A stretch of 64,000 bases of DNA from Halalkalibacter oceani (GCF_023715605.1 NZ_JAMBOL010000005.1:1-64000), one strand, 5' to 3'; numbered from the stretch's first letter, positions 52,803 through 62,432 are shown. The notes: generated by a model from the letters alone, not told the origin. A program made the numbers and translations.

Positions 52803-54098
52803 ATGTCAGCGGAGGTTCGAGTTGGTTTACTAGGACTAGGGACAGTAGGTACGGGAGTTGTATCAATCATTAGCCGTCATCAGGAGGAATTGCGTCATCA
52901 AGTTGGCTGTCCTGTCACGGTAACCAAAGTATTAGTTCGTGATAAACAGAAGCATCGCCCCGTTGATTTTGATGGAGCGTTCATAACCGATGATATAAAT
53001 GACGTATTAACAGATCCGGAAATTGATATTATTATTGAAGTAATGGGTGGAGTTGAATCCACGAGAGAGCATTTATTGACAGCATTGAAAAACGGGAAGC
53101 ATGTCGTCACAGCAAACAAGGATTTAATGGCCCTCTATGGCTCTGAATTGTTGAAAGTAGCCGCGGAAAACGGTTGTGATCTTTATTATGAAGCAAGTGT
53201 AGCGGGAGGTATTCCGATCATCCGCAGCCTGTGCGATGGTCTGGCTGCTGACCGAATTACGAAGATGATGGGGATCGTCAATGGAACAACGAATTATATT
53301 TTGACAAAAATGATCCAGGAAGGCAGCTCATACGAGGACGTGCTTAAGCAGGCTCAGGAGCTTGGATTTGCTGAAAGCGATCCGACTGCGGATGTCGAAG
53401 GGCTCGATGCGGCCCGCAAAATGGCGATTTTGGCGACATTAGGCTTTTCGATGCCTGTCGGTTTGGATGATGTGTCGGTGCGCGGCATTTCTTCTGTCAC
53501 CAAGTCGGACCTTGAATATTGTGATCAGCTCGGCTATACGATGAAGCTGATCGGTTTGGCGAAGCGGGATGATGGCCGCGTGGAAGTCAGCGTCGAACCA
53601 ACACTGTTGCCGAAGACGCATCCGCTTGCCGCTGTCCATAATGAGTACAATGCGGTTTATGTGTACGGCGAGGCTGTCGGTGAAACGATGTTCTACGGCC
53701 CGGGTGCCGGTTCATTGCCGACAGCTACGGCTGTTGTGTCCGACCTTGTGACCGTCATGAAAAATATGCGCCTCGGCGTGAGCGGGAGAACGGTACAGGG
53801 TCCGCTGCATGAGCGCGTGCTAAAGCAGGATAATGAGATCGAGTCGAAATATTTCCTGCGTCTCCGGGTGCTTGATCAGGCCGGCACCTTCCAGGCGGTT
53901 ACGAGCCTGTTTGCCAGCCATGAAGTAAGCTTTGAAAAGCTGCTGCAGCTCCCGATTGAAGGGGAAGAGGTTGCGGAAGTGATCGTCATTACCCACCATA
54001 CAAGCAAGCAAAACTATGAAGCACTTTACAAAAAATTATCCGAGCTGGATGTCATTGAGTCGATTGAAAGCTGTTACCGTGTCGAAGGAGGACATTAA
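52803..54098 (+). CDS. hom: Homoserine dehydrogenase Hom
   Basis: The 431-residue enzyme reduces aspartate semialdehyde to homoserine. It has the NAD(P) loop [13 protein letters not shown], the catalytic domain with [11 protein letters not shown] and [14 protein letters not shown], and a C-terminal ACT domain (about residues 345-431) that usually senses threonine. AAAAGGAGTGGGG before ATG 52803 decides the start; the frame is open 120 bases further up. thrC starts one base after its stop. Confidence 0.95.
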   Translation: MSAEVRVGLLGLGTVGTGVVSIISRHQEELRHQVGCPVTVTKVLVRDKQKHRPVDFDGAFITDDINDVLTDPEIDIIIEVMGGVESTREHLLTALKNGKHVVTANKDLMALYGSELLKVAAENGCDLYYEASVAGGIPIIRSLCDGLAADRITKMMGIVNGTTNYILTKMIQEGSSYEDVLKQAQELGFAESDPTADVEGLDAARKMAILATLGFSMPVGLDDVSVRGISSVTKSDLEYCDQLGYTMKLIGLAKRDDGRVEVSVEPTLLPKTHPLAAVHNEYNAVYVYGEAVGETMFYGPGAGSLPTATAVVSDLVTVMKNMRLGVSGRTVQGPLHERVLKQDNEIESKYFLRLRVLDQAGTFQAVTSLFASHEVSFEKLLQLPIEGEEVAEVIVITHHTSKQNYEALYKKLSELDVIESIESCYRVEGGH

Positions 54099-54099
54099 G

Positions 54100-55164
54100 A
54101 TGAGTAGTTGGAAAGGGTTAATACAGGAATATAAGGAATTGTTGCCAGTTACGGAGGAGACGCCTCTTTTGACACTGCGTGAAGGAAACACACCGCTTGT
54201 TCCGCTTGAGCATTTATCGAAGGAGTGGGGTGTGGACGTTTATGTGAAGTATGAAGGCGCGAACCCGACTGGCTCCTTTAAAGACCGCGGCATGGTAATG
54301 GCTGTTGCAAAAGCGAAAGAAGAGGGTAGCAAGGCGATTATTTGCGCCTCAACAGGGAACACATCCGCCGCTGCGGCCGCTTACGGCGCAAGAGCCGGCC
54401 TGCGCTGCATCGTCGTCATTCCGGAAGGGAAAATCGCTCTCGGTAAGCTCGCTCAGGCCGTGATGTACGGGGCAGAAGTGCTGGAGGTAAAAGGGAATTT
54501 TGATAATGCGCTTGATATCGTCCGTGAGATCAGTAAGCAGGAGCCGATTACGCTTGTTAACTCTGTCAATCCGTACCGGATTGAAGGGCAGAAGACAGCA
54601 GCGTTTGAAATCTGCGATGCGTTGGGCCAAGCTCCCGATGTGCTGGCGATTCCTGTTGGGAATGCAGGTAATATTACAGCCTACTGGAAAGGGTTTAAAG
54701 AGTACAACGAGAAAAAAGGCACCGGCCTTCCACAAATGCGCGGTTTTGAAGCAGAAGGAGCAGCGGCGATCGTCCGTGATGAGGTGATCGAAGAACCTGA
54801 AACGATTGCAACGGCAATTCGTATCGGGAATCCTGCGAGCTGGAAGCAGGCCGTAGCGGCTGCTGAAGAATCGAATGGAAAAATTGATTATGTCACAGAT
54901 GAAGAAATTCTCGAAGCATATCAGCTGCTGGCTAAACGTGAGGGCGTGTTTGCCGAGCCGGCTTCCGCCGCTTCGATTGCCGGTTTGAAGAAGCAGATTG
55001 AATCGGGCGAAATTAAAAAAGGCTCAAAGGTTGTCTGCGTCTTAACAGGCAATGGGCTGAAGGACCCGAATACAGCGATGGGGACGGTAGATGTCAAGCC
55101 GGCTGTCCTTCCTAATGATAAGGAGGCCTTCCTCGCTCATATTAAAGGAGGGGTCCGGTCATGA
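54100..55164 (+). CDS. thrC: Threonine synthase ThrC
   Basis: The 354-residue PLP enzyme converts O-phosphohomoserine to threonine. The PLP lysine is in [11 protein letters not shown], with [12 protein letters not shown] and [13 protein letters not shown] as cofactor-binding loops. GAAGGAGG fits ATG 54100; the frame extends upstream inside hom without an RBS. It is the middle gene of hom-thrC-thrB and overlaps thrB by 4 bases. Confidence 0.95.
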   Translation: MSSWKGLIQEYKELLPVTEETPLLTLREGNTPLVPLEHLSKEWGVDVYVKYEGANPTGSFKDRGMVMAVAKAKEEGSKAIICASTGNTSAAAAAYGARAGLRCIVVIPEGKIALGKLAQAVMYGAEVLEVKGNFDNALDIVREISKQEPITLVNSVNPYRIEGQKTAAFEICDALGQAPDVLAIPVGNAGNITAYWKGFKEYNEKKGTGLPQMRGFEAEGAAAIVRDEVIEEPETIATAIRIGNPASWKQAVAAAEESNGKIDYVTDEEILEAYQLLAKREGVFAEPASAASIAGLKKQIESGEIKKGSKVVCVLTGNGLKDPNTAMGTVDVKPAVLPNDKEAFLAHIKGGVRS

Positions 55165-56093
55165 GTTCCAGCGGCGAACCGTTTATGATTAAGGTTCCCG
55201 GCAGCTCAGCCAATCTAGGGCCAGGCTTTGATTCCGTTGGTCTTGCTGTTAACCGTTATTTAACACTGAACGTCAAGCCGGCGGATCAGTGGCAGTTTCA
55301 ATCAGTTTCGGAAGAGCTCAAGGATGTACCAGCTGGTACGGATAATTTGATCTGTCAAGTGGCACTGCATGTGGCGGCTAAGCTTGGTAAAGAGCTTCCC
55401 CCATGCGAAGTAGTGATGGAAAGCGATATTCCGCTGGCACGGGGACTGGGCAGCAGCGCGGCGGCGATTGTCGCCGGAATTGAACTGGCGAACCAGCTGA
55501 TGGGCGAGCCATTAACGGCTGATGAGAAAGTGCGCTTTGCCTCACTTTGGGAAGGGCATCCAGACAATGTAGCCGCCTCCGTGTATGGTGGACTGGTGAT
55601 TGGAACACATACGGAAGAACAGACAGAAGTGCTGTTTGGCGGGGTTCCGGAGCTCGATCTGATCCTGCTTGTCCCAAGCGAAGAGCTGAAAACAAAAAAA
55701 GCAAGGGGCGTTCTTCCAGATACGCTATCCTATCAACAGGCGGTGCGTGGAAGCTCCGTAGCTAACGTGCTCGTTGCCGCCTTGCTTCAAGGGGACTGGG
55801 AAAAAGCGGGAGCGATGATGACGGAGGACGTTTTTCATCACCCTTACCGAAAGGAGCTTGTCCCCCATCTCGAAGAAGTGATGACAGTTGCGGTCAAGGA
55901 AACAGAGGCTTATGGCGCGGCATTAAGCGGGGCCGGCCCGACGATGCTCTGCATCGCGCCTTACCAGCGAGGGCAAGGCATTCAGGACGTTCTGCAACGT
56001 CGGTTTCCGGATTTTCAGGTTGAATTGCTGAAGCCGGCGAGCCGGGGGATTACCGTACAAAAGAATGTTGAGGAAGAAACGACAATTCGCTGA
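55161..56093 (+). CDS. thrB: Homoserine kinase ThrB
   Basis: The 310-residue GHMP kinase phosphorylates homoserine. Motifs are [19 protein letters not shown], the ATP loop [16 protein letters not shown] and [15 protein letters not shown] 55161 overlaps the thrC stop (ATGA) and follows AAAGGAGGGG. It completes the threonine operon; the SplA-like gene begins 48 bases later. Confidence 0.95.
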   Translation: MSSSGEPFMIKVPGSSANLGPGFDSVGLAVNRYLTLNVKPADQWQFQSVSEELKDVPAGTDNLICQVALHVAAKLGKELPPCEVVMESDIPLARGLGSSAAAIVAGIELANQLMGEPLTADEKVRFASLWEGHPDNVAASVYGGLVIGTHTEEQTEVLFGGVPELDLILLVPSEELKTKKARGVLPDTLSYQQAVRGSSVANVLVAALLQGDWEKAGAMMTEDVFHHPYRKELVPHLEEVMTVAVKETEAYGAALSGAGPTMLCIAPYQRGQGIQDVLQRRFPDFQVELLKPASRGITVQKNVEEETTIR

Positions 56094-56141
56094 ATAAAGA
56101 AAAGCATGGGTGGGCAAACCAATGAAAAAGGAGGCCCGCCC

Positions 56142-56372
56142 ATGATTGATTTATACGAGCTTGAAGAAGGGCAGAGCGTCTATATTATTTACCGTGATCC
56201 GCAAACGCCGACTGCTTCGACAATTCAGCAGGCGACGGTAGCGAGAGATCCGGATGGTACAGGACGGCTTGCCTTATTTTTGTTCGACGATTACCATCTT
56301 CTGGAAGAAGATGACGCGCTTTTCACCTCTTATGAAGAAGCAGAAACAATTTACGACCAGTTTATTTTTTAG
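56142..56372 (+). CDS. SplA-like small regulator
   Basis: The 76-residue protein resembles SplA, the TRAP-like repressor of the spore photoproduct lyase operon: GQSVYIIYRDPQTPTASTIQQATV and LALFLFDDYHLLEEDDALFTSYEEAETIYDQ. No splB (spore photoproduct lyase) lies next to it in this window, so its target is unclear. AAAGGAGG before ATG 56142 decides the start. It may be cotranscribed with thrB. Confidence 0.6.
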   Translation: MIDLYELEEGQSVYIIYRDPQTPTASTIQQATVARDPDGTGRLALFLFDDYHLLEEDDALFTSYEEAETIYDQFIF

Positions 56373-56403
56373 AGAAGGGACCCCCGATCGGGTCCCTTCT
56401 CTA
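56371..56403 (+). terminator. Terminator after the SplA-like gene
   Basis: AGAGAAGGGACCC (56371-56383) pairs with GGGTCCCTTCTCT (56390-56402). The loop is short and the stem perfect; only a short non-T tail follows, so part of its role may be 3' end protection. Confidence 0.7.
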
Positions 56404-56437
56404 AAGCAATGGGCGAAGCCGCTGCGAGTTTTTTTGA

Positions 56438-56468
56438 GTCTGCTAGGAGTGGGTTTCTCCTAGCAGAC
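56438..56468. other. Perfect 12-bp hairpin
   Basis: GTCTGCTAGGAG (56438-56449) pairs with CTCCTAGCAGAC (56457-56468). It is preceded by TTTTTTTGA, so it is not a terminator in either direction. Confidence 0.5.
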
Positions 56469-56509
56469 GGGCAGCGCGCGAAGCCATTGCCTCCCCGAAC
56501 AAAAAAAAG

Positions 56510-56541
56510 AAACGTCCGCTTTGCAGCCGGACGTTTTTTTC
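56510..56541. terminator. Bidirectional terminator between splA-like gene and yutI
   Basis: AAACGTCCG (56510-56518) pairs with CGGACGTTT (56528-56536), with A8 on the left and T7 on the right, so it can act on both strands. Confidence 0.88.
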
Positions 56542-56545
56542 AGTT

Positions 56546-56788
56546 TTAAAAAACTTGTTCAATCTCAGTGACGCCAGGTACTTCTTCAAGAAGAGCGCGC
56601 TCAATACCTGCTTTTAACGTAATTGTGGAACTTGGGCAAGAGCCGCATGCACCAAGAAGCCTTACACGGACGATCCCATCTTCTACTTCAACGAGCTCAA
56701 CATCCCCGCCATCACGTAGTAAGAAAGGACGAAGCTTATCTAATACTTCACTGACTTGATCATACATTTCAGTACTTGTTGCTGACAT
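56546..56788 (-). CDS. yutI: NifU C-terminal-domain Fe-S carrier YutI
   Basis: The 80-residue protein is a Nfu-type carrier: [20 protein letters not shown] followed by the cluster-binding CxxC in [18 protein letters not shown]. Nfu proteins carry 4Fe-4S clusters from the Suf scaffold to targets such as LipA. AAAGGAG lies about 10 bases before ATG 56788; TTG 56797 is too close to it. Confidence 0.92.
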   Translation of the reverse strand: MSATSTEMYDQVSEVLDKLRPFLLRDGGDVELVEVEDGIVRVRLLGACGSCPSSTITLKAGIERALLEEVPGVTEIEQVF

Positions 56789-56959
56789 ATTAAACAACTC
56801 CTTTCTATTGTTTATTATAAGGGTGTTGAGAAAAAAAATCCATCTTTCTGCTTTATTTTTCGCTGTTAATCATTATATGATATGACAGAAAAAAGCCACT
56901 GTGCGGTTTTCTTAAAAGATAACAGGATGCTTTTAAGAAAAGGCGCTGGGGCATAATTA

Positions 56960-57124
56960 ATGTGTTTACCTAAAGTAACGAACAAAACACTAACGCTGTG
57001 GAGGTATATTTCAGGAGCGGTGGATGACACTGCGAATATGCATGTAGCTACAATCTTTTTTCCACCATCGTTGCGTAATGAAAAGCAAAGGGCTATGCTA
57101 AAAAAGAATGAGCTCTATGACTAA
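56960..57124 (+). CDS. Possible 54-residue open frame between yutI and yuzD
   Basis: The gap between yutI and yuzD (about 350 bases) is otherwise featureless. It contains ATG 56960 opening 54 codons that start MCLPKVTNKTLTLWRYISG and end MLKKNELYD, just before the yuzD RBS. There is no strong RBS (only GGGG at 56948-56951) and no recognised family; a chance open frame is quite possible. Confidence 0.2.
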   Translation: MCLPKVTNKTLTLWRYISGAVDDTANMHVATIFFPPSLRNEKQRAMLKKNELYD

Positions 57125-57145
57125 TTGAATGAAAAGAGGAGAAAT

Positions 57146-57466
57146 ATGGATAAACAAGCATTAACGCTGACGGTATTTGGCGCGGAGGAGAAGTGCGCCA
57201 GCTGCGTTCATTTGCCAAGTGCAAAGGAAACATTTGAATGGCTTGAAGCGGCGATTTCACGCAAGTTCCCCGATATTCCGTTGACAGCTGTTTATGTCGA
57301 TATTGAAACGTCGGCGACGACCGATTGGCAGAAAAAAATGGCGGAAGCGATTCAGGATGAGGAGTACTTTTATCCGCTTGTGGCATTGAACGAGCAAATT
57401 GTCGCTGAGGGCAATCCGAATTTAAAGGCCGTTTTCGCGGAAATTGAGAAATGGAAAAAGAGTTAA
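57146..57466 (+). CDS. yuzD: YuzD-like protein (DUF1462)
   Basis: The 106-residue protein matches YuzD: LTVFGAEEKCASCVHLPSAKETFEWLEAAI, with a CxxC in a thioredoxin-like position, and FYPLVALNEQIVAEGNPNLK. The fold is probably thioredoxin-like; function is unknown. Its neighbours here (yutI, yutJ, yuzB, dapF) are the same as in B. subtilis. AAAAGAGGAG precedes ATG 57146. It is convergent with the yutJ fusion gene. Confidence 0.88.
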   Translation: MDKQALTLTVFGAEEKCASCVHLPSAKETFEWLEAAISRKFPDIPLTAVYVDIETSATTDWQKKMAEAIQDEEYFYPLVALNEQIVAEGNPNLKAVFAEIEKWKKS

Positions 57467-57508
57467 TCCAAGGCCTTTTGGGATTAACTCTTTCCTTCTT
57501 TCATCTCT

Positions 57509-59152
57509 TTACGAGCCGGAGTGATATTTGTACATCCAGAGGACGCCGCTTTTTAATACGCGCGGGACGCGGCCGAGCAGGGTGCGTTCTCCCATTAAGC
57601 CGAAGCCGTGCTTCTTTCCGAGTGATCCGAGCACGCCTTTTAGTTTGATTTTAGGCAGCTCTTCCGGCAGTGGCTCACCTTTCCACTGCTTTTTAAGGAT
57701 TGTTACGATTTGCTCCGCCTGACCCTCAGCAAGCTGGGCGCTTGGCGCATGTGGAAGGCTGGCGCAATCCCCGACAACGAACACATTTTCATCAGTAGGC
57801 AGAAAATGCTGCGGAGTCAGCTTGATCCGTCCCTGGCTGTCCTTTTCCACGTCAAGATTGCGAACCACTTCTACAGGTTGAACGCCCGCCGTCCAAATAA
57901 TCGCATCACAGGCAATCCGCTCATCATGGTTATAAAGAGCACCTTCTTCAACTTTCGTAATATTTGATTTATTAATAACATCAACCCCGTGGTCAATGAA
58001 CCAATTTTGAACATAGGTGCTCAGCTTGCGCGGAAACATCGATAAAATAATTTCGCCGCGGTCAAAGAGCTTAATGGTGAGGTCAGGACGGCTCTCGCGC
58101 AGTTCACTTGCCAGCTCGACGCCGCTTAATCCTGCGCCGACAATCGAGACGACTCCATTCGGACGGACATTATTGAGCGTTTCATATGTTTTTCTTGTCG
58201 CTCCCATCGTCTGGATACTATGTGTGTATTCCTTCGCGCCGGGGACATTATGATATTTGTCTTCACAGCCTAAGCCAATAACGAGCGTATCATAAGACAA
58301 TTCCTCTTCATGATCCAGCTCGACTGTTTTGCCGGCGAGATCAATATTTGTGATCGTCCCGTATTTAACGTTTAATCTCGGGTCTTCAGGAAATTCAACG
58401 CGCAAATGATGATCAGCGGCTGTACCTGCTGCCAGGGCATAGTATTCCGTTTTCAAACAGTGATAAGGTAAGCGATCGACAAGGGTCACTTCCACATCCT
58501 CAGGTAACTCGTTAGGGAGCAAGCGCTGCAAAATACGCATTCCTCCATAACCACCGCCTAAAATCAAAAGTTTTTTCATAAATGAATGACTCCTTTTTTC
58601 AATGATTGCATCTAAACTGGCTTCGACCAAAGTCATCACATTTGCAAGCAGCCGTTTCTTAGATGGTTCTGTTGCGAAGGTATGAATGCCGTGAGAAATC
58701 AAACTGTGAATGATATGACTCCACGTGTCAATGGGGACAGATAGCGCAATTTCGCCTTGCGCTTTTGCCGATTGAAGAAGTTCCTCCCAATGGGAAAAGA
58801 GTAAGGACTCTTCTTTAAGGACATGATTCCACATTTCAATTGTTAACGCAGGATACTGATCGTAATCATCCAAAATATACTGTAAGTAGGAGCGTAAGCG
58901 AACAGATAAAGGTCTGTTCCTCAGGTGAGGCTGTCTCACATAAGGGATTACCGATTGAAGCCGTTCGGTAGCTAGTGACTGCATAATGGAATCCTTTGTC
59001 GGAAAGTAGTTAAAGAACGTCCCTTTCGCTACTTTGGCGGCATTGGTAATCTCCTGCACAGTCGTGCGAGAATAGCCCTTCTCCTGAAATAGTGCCAACG
59101 CAGCCGTTTCAATCCTTTTTTTTGTCTGTTCTTTTTTCGCTCGTTCGGTCAT
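57509..59152 (-). CDS. yutJ: In-frame fusion of a TetR regulator with NDH-2-like YutJ
   Basis: One 547-residue frame joins two proteins. Residues 1-190 are a TetR regulator: helix-turn-helix TVQEITNAAKVAKGTFFNYFPTK and an all-helical ligand domain. From residue 192 an NADH-dehydrogenase-like flavoprotein follows: FAD loop LLILGGGYGGM, NAD loop VVSIVGAGLSGVELASEL and ENVFVVGDCASLPH. No stop separates them. ATG 58579 has its own AAAGGAG RBS, so a free 356-residue YutJ (57509-58579), the length of the B. subtilis protein, can also be made. ATG 59152 follows AAGGAG. The operator at 59176 suggests autoregulation. Whether the fused chain exists is open. Confidence 0.85.
   Translation of the reverse strand: MTERAKKEQTKKRIETAALALFQEKGYSRTTVQEITNAAKVAKGTFFNYFPTKDSIMQSLATERLQSVIPYVRQPHLRNRPLSVRLRSYLQYILDDYDQYPALTIEMWNHVLKEESLLFSHWEELLQSAKAQGEIALSVPIDTWSHIIHSLISHGIHTFATEPSKKRLLANVMTLVEASLDAIIEKRSHSFMKKLLILGGGYGGMRILQRLLPNELPEDVEVTLVDRLPYHCLKTEYYALAAGTAADHHLRVEFPEDPRLNVKYGTITNIDLAGKTVELDHEEELSYDTLVIGLGCEDKYHNVPGAKEYTHSIQTMGATRKTYETLNNVRPNGVVSIVGAGLSGVELASELRESRPDLTIKLFDRGEIILSMFPRKLSTYVQNWFIDHGVDVINKSNITKVEEGALYNHDERIACDAIIWTAGVQPVEVVRNLDVEKDSQGRIKLTPQHFLPTDENVFVVGDCASLPHAPSAQLAEGQAEQIVTILKKQWKGEPLPEELPKIKLKGVLGSLGKKHGFGLMGERTLLGRVPRVLKSGVLWMYKYHSGS
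58579..58601 (-). promoter_or_regulatory. Internal RBS and start for a free YutJ
   Basis: On the minus strand AAAAAAGGAG is followed by ten bases and ATG (58579-58577), in frame with both the TetR part and YutJ. This is a standard-strength initiation site inside the fused gene. Confidence 0.7.
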
Positions 59153-59175
59153 AAAAAGTAGCTCCTTCATAAAAA

Positions 59176-59199
59176 TGACCTTGGTCAGTTCCGATTATA
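59176..59199 (-). promoter_or_regulatory. TetR-type operator and -10 box of the tetR-yutJ gene
   Basis: TGACCTTGGTCA (59176-59187) has perfect TGACC/GGTCA arms, typical of TetR operators. A minus-strand TATAAT (59199-59194) lies 7 bases upstream in the direction of transcription, with TTGTGG at 59222-59217 as a weak -35. The regulator could block its own promoter. Confidence 0.65.
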
Positions 59200-59313
59200 A
59201 CGAGGAATGTCTAAAACCACAACAATTTTGTGAATTTTTTTTGGGCGAACGCGAAGATTGACTTCTCCCGGACACGCGGGTAGCATAAAGGAGGAGAGTA
59301 ACGAGGTGAAACA

Positions 59314-59550
59314 ATGAGACCAATTATCGAATTTTGTTTAAGTAATTTAGCCAGCGGCACACAAAAAGTAATGGAAGAACTTGAAAAAGATCCTAATTTG
59401 GATATTATTGAGTACGGCTGTTTAAGCAATTGCGGAAATTGTGCCTTTGAACCATTTGCTCTCGTTAATGGAGAGTATGTATCTGGCGAAACAAACGAAG
59501 AATTGCTGGAAAATATATATACATTTTTGGAAGAAAATCCGATGTTTTAA
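59314..59550 (+). CDS. yuzB: YuzB-like protein (DUF1450)
   Basis: The 78-residue protein matches Yuz[23 protein letters not shown] and the Cys pair [22 protein letters not shown] thioredoxin/ferredoxin-like fold with a CxxC is likely; function is unknown. It is divergent from the tetR-yutJ gene and shares its upstream region. AGGTGAAAC lies before ATG 59314. Confidence 0.9.
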   Translation: MRPIIEFCLSNLASGTQKVMEELEKDPNLDIIEYGCLSNCGNCAFEPFALVNGEYVSGETNEELLENIYTFLEENPMF

Positions 59551-59573
59551 GGAAGAAGGGAGGTTCCAGCGAA

Positions 59574-59822
59574 ATGGATGTCATCCCATTTAGCCACACG
59601 TGGCCTTATGAACGACAATTTGACGATATTTATTTTCAGTCCTGTCCATTTTGTGGACAAGAGAATGTCTTGCTCAATATGAAAAAATCCGAATTGAATC
59701 AGGCGCTGGAAGGAATTAAAACCTCTGTTAACCTTCCTTGCTGCCGCGGCAGATTAACAATCCTTGAAGCAGATCAGGATTACTTCTGGACAAATAAGCC
59801 GTTACGGAAGGATGAAGCGTAA
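59574..59822 (+). CDS. Small zinc-finger-like protein
   Basis: The 82-residue protein has cysteines spaced as QSCPFCGQENV and NLPCCRGRL, which could bind one zinc ion. No signal or membrane segment is seen and no family is firmly recognised. GGGAGG precedes ATG 59574. It lies between yuzB and dapF with only 23 bases and zero bases of spacing, so the three genes are probably an operon. Confidence 0.75.
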   Translation: MDVIPFSHTWPYERQFDDIYFQSCPFCGQENVLLNMKKSELNQALEGIKTSVNLPCCRGRLTILEADQDYFWTNKPLRKDEA

Positions 59823-60668
59823 GTGCAGTTCACGAAAATGCATGGTTTGGGAAACAGCTATATTTATGTCGATATGTTTAAAGAGCAATTAAAGGAAGAA
59901 GACCTGGCAGATCTGGCCATTCAAGTAGCCGATCAGCACAAGGGGATCGGGTCCGACGGATTAATTTTAGTGTGCCCATCCGAGCAGGCTCCTGTTAAAA
60001 TGCGAATCTTCAATAATGACGGCTCTGAAGCGAAAAACTGTGGCAACGGCCTGCGCTGTGTCGCAAAATTTGCCTATGAGCACGGCTATGTGCAGGAGAA
60101 AACCTTCCAAATTGAAACGTTAGCGGGCTTCGTTGAAGCGACTGTGGAACTGAACGGTGCACAGGTCGAGCGCGTCACTGTCGATATGGGAGCGCCTATT
60201 TTAGCGAGGGAAGCGATCCCAATGCTCGGAACAGCTTCAGATCAAGTCGTCGCCGAGCCTTTTGCTTTGGATGGAGCGACATTGGACGTAACAGCTGTTT
60301 CGATGGGAAATCCTCATGCTGTAATGTTTGTTCCCGATATTACCGAAGCGCCCGTTGAGACGGTCGGGCCAAAAATGGAGAAGGACCCCAGGTTTCCGGA
60401 ATGGGTCAATGTCGAATTTGTTGAGGTTGTGTCGCCGACTGAGCTGCACTTTCGTGTCTGGGAAAGGGGCTCGGGGATTACACAAGCATGCGGCACAGGC
60501 GCATGCGCCGCAGTTGTCGCTTCCGTATTAAACGGCTTTTCCAACAAAGGGGAAGATGTGACCGTTCATCTGCTTGGCGGTGATTTAATCATTCACTGGC
60601 GCGAAGACGGTCACGTCCTGATGACAGGTGGAGCCGAAGTGATTTGCGAAGGGGTTTATTACAGATAA
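59823..60668 (+). CDS. dapF: Diaminopimelate epimerase DapF
   Basis: The 281-residue PLP-independent epimerase converts LL- to meso-diaminopimelate for peptidoglycan and lysine. The two catalytic cysteines are in [15 protein letters not shown] and [14 protein letters not shown]. It starts with GTG 59823, immediately after the stop of the preceding gene (TAAGTG). A weak AAAGGT/ACCTTT hairpin follows near 60672-60704. Confidence 0.94.
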   Translation: MQFTKMHGLGNSYIYVDMFKEQLKEEDLADLAIQVADQHKGIGSDGLILVCPSEQAPVKMRIFNNDGSEAKNCGNGLRCVAKFAYEHGYVQEKTFQIETLAGFVEATVELNGAQVERVTVDMGAPILAREAIPMLGTASDQVVAEPFALDGATLDVTAVSMGNPHAVMFVPDITEAPVETVGPKMEKDPRFPEWVNVEFVEVVSPTELHFRVWERGSGITQACGTGACAAVVASVLNGFSNKGEDVTVHLLGGDLIIHWREDGHVLMTGGAEVICEGVYYR

Positions 60669-60753
60669 AAGGCAGGGCAGAAAGGTTATTTTACCTTTTT
60701 CCCGTCATTGAAGGCTTCATATCGTCTTATTACGGATTGAAAAAGTACGATAA

Positions 60754-60800
60754 AAAATAGCCGCACAAACCATGGCCTTGGTTTGTGCGGCTATTTTAGT
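60754..60800 (-). terminator. Terminator of mqnE (bidirectional)
   Basis: AAAATAGCCGCACAAACCA (60754-60772) pairs with TGGTTTGTGCGGCTATTTT (60779-60797), a perfect 19-bp stem just after the mqnE stop. It separates the convergent dapF and mqnE genes. Confidence 0.9.
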
Positions 60801-60806
60801 ATGATT

Positions 60807-61904
60807 TTATTGATAAACTTTTACGACGTTATAGAATGTGTCGCGTTCGACCGGGATTTTGCCGGCACTTTTAATCAGGTGAATCAGCTCATCCCGGGTA
60901 ATCCCCTGAGAGGTGAGAGCACCGACTGAATGGGAAATCCGTTCTTCAATCAAGGTTCCGTGAATGTCGCTTGAGCCGAAAGCTAAGGCCATTTGTGTCA
61001 GCTGAACGCCAATATTAATCCAATAGGCTTTAATATGATCAAAGTTATCAAGCATCAGACGGCTGATGGCAAGTGTTCTCATATCATCATAGGCTGACGT
61101 CCGCCGCTTAATTCCCGCCTCGACTTTTCTTGGCTGCATGGCAAGCGGAATAAAGACCATAAATCCGTTCGTCCGGTCCTGCAGCTGACGCAAACGATCC
61201 ATATGAATCAGACGCTCTTCCTTCGATTCGATCGACCCGTAAAGCATCGTCGCATGCGTTTTCAATCCAAGACCGTGGGCGATTTCATGGGCTTCCAGCC
61301 ATTGATCGGTTGACGCTTTGTCCGGGCTCATTTTCGCGCGGTAACGCTCCGTCAAAATTTCCGCCCCGCCGCCAGGCAGTGTATCAAGTCCGGCTTTGAT
61401 CAGCTCCTGCAGAACTTCCTTCATCGACAGACCGGAAAGGCGTGAGAAAAACTCGATTTCCGCCCCGGTGTACGCTTTCACTGTCACTTGCGGGTAGTGT
61501 TTTTTTAACGTGCGGATCGTATCTAAATAATAATCAAACGGGACTTCTGTGTTATGTCCGCCGACAATGTGAAATTCACGAATATTGTCATTCCATCTTT
61601 TCTCCACATAGTCGAGAAGGGCCGTCTCATCCATCGTGTAAGCGCCCTCTTCGCCCGGCTTGCGTTTAAAGCCGCAGAAGCCGCAGTTCGCTTCACAGAC
61701 ATTTGTCGGGTTAATATACATATTCTGAATGAAATAAACGTGATTGCCATTTTTTTTAAGGTTGACCTTGTTTGCCAGCTGGGCAACTCCTAATAGGTCA
61801 GGCGTCTCGTAAAGATATAAGCCATCCTCGATCGTCAGACGTTCTCCATCGGCAACTTTTGCAGCAATGGCAGCAAGTCTCGTATCGGTTAAAATTGTTT
61901 CCAT
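60807..61904 (-). CDS. mqnE: Aminofutalosine synthase MqnE (radical SAM)
   Basis: The 365-residue radical-SAM enzyme joins 3-enolpyruvyl-benzoate and SAM to make aminofutalosine, the second step of the futalosine menaquinone route. The cluster motif is in NPTNVCEANCGFCGFKR (CxxxCxxC); other marks are IVGGHNTEVPFDYYL, GLDTLPGGGAEI and FIPLAMQPRK. CofH and MqnC share the fold, so an MqnC-type role cannot be fully excluded. GGAGGAGC before ATG 61904 decides the start. The remaining mqn genes are not in the window. Confidence 0.85.
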   Translation of the reverse strand: METILTDTRLAAIAAKVADGERLTIEDGLYLYETPDLLGVAQLANKVNLKKNGNHVYFIQNMYINPTNVCEANCGFCGFKRKPGEEGAYTMDETALLDYVEKRWNDNIREFHIVGGHNTEVPFDYYLDTIRTLKKHYPQVTVKAYTGAEIEFFSRLSGLSMKEVLQELIKAGLDTLPGGGAEILTERYRAKMSPDKASTDQWLEAHEIAHGLGLKTHATMLYGSIESKEERLIHMDRLRQLQDRTNGFMVFIPLAMQPRKVEAGIKRRTSAYDDMRTLAISRLMLDNFDHIKAYWINIGVQLTQMALAFGSSDIHGTLIEERISHSVGALTSQGITRDELIHLIKSAGKIPVERDTFYNVVKVYQ

Positions 61905-62225
61905 CTGTTTGCTCCTCCGTTTCGTCATTACAGAGAGTCGTTTCTCCCCCATTTGTTGAAACTGAATGATTTTTCTTTCGTGTGACCCTCCTATTATACT
62001 ATCAGAATAAAGCAAGAAAAAGAAAGGGAGTATACTTGGAAATGCCAGTCACTGTAAAAAAAGAAGTGAAAATATAAAAAAACCTTTAAAACCGGCTGTT
62101 TTTTGCGTTTGTTAGTTGCGTTCTATATGGTTATTTTGTAAACTTAAGTAAATCATTTGAAATTATTTGCAGTGGTTGATTGATCTTTCTGATAATTTTG
62201 ACTATTGGACGGAGAGGTGATTTGG
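61905..62225. other. Intergenic region between mqnE and the Spo0E-like gene
   Basis: This 321-base divergent gap holds a minus-strand TATAAT (61998-61993) that may be the -10 of mqnE, and an AT-rich stretch upstream of the Spo0E-like gene with TTGCAG near 62168 as a weak -35 candidate. The mqnE frame stays open upstream to about 62015 but lacks a suitable start. No other gene or RNA is seen. Confidence 0.4.
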
Positions 62226-62432
62226 ATGAACCATGCTTTAACCGAGGAAGTTTGCAGGAAAAGAATCGAAGAACTACGAGGTAAAATGGTTAGTGCAGCC
62301 AAGCAATATGGCATGTCTCATCCTCTCGTATTACGATATAGTCAGGAATTAGATCGTGCTCACAATAAAATGCTGAAATTAAATCAACCCCAGCCCTATA
62401 TATGGTCTCAGCCGGTTTATGAAAGGCTGTAA
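62226..62432 (+). CDS. Spo0E-like aspartyl-phosphate phosphatase
   Basis: The 68-residue two-helix protein has the Spo0E signature SQELD in LRYSQELDRAHNKML and an N-terminal helix ALTEEVCRKRIEELRGKM. Spo0E-type phosphatases remove phosphate from Spo0A and so delay sporulation. GGAGAGGTG at 62211-62219 fits ATG 62226; the frame starts upstream at TTG 62205. The gene stands alone ahead of yutM. Confidence 0.85.
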   Translation: MNHALTEEVCRKRIEELRGKMVSAAKQYGMSHPLVLRYSQELDRAHNKMLKLNQPQPYIWSQPVYERL

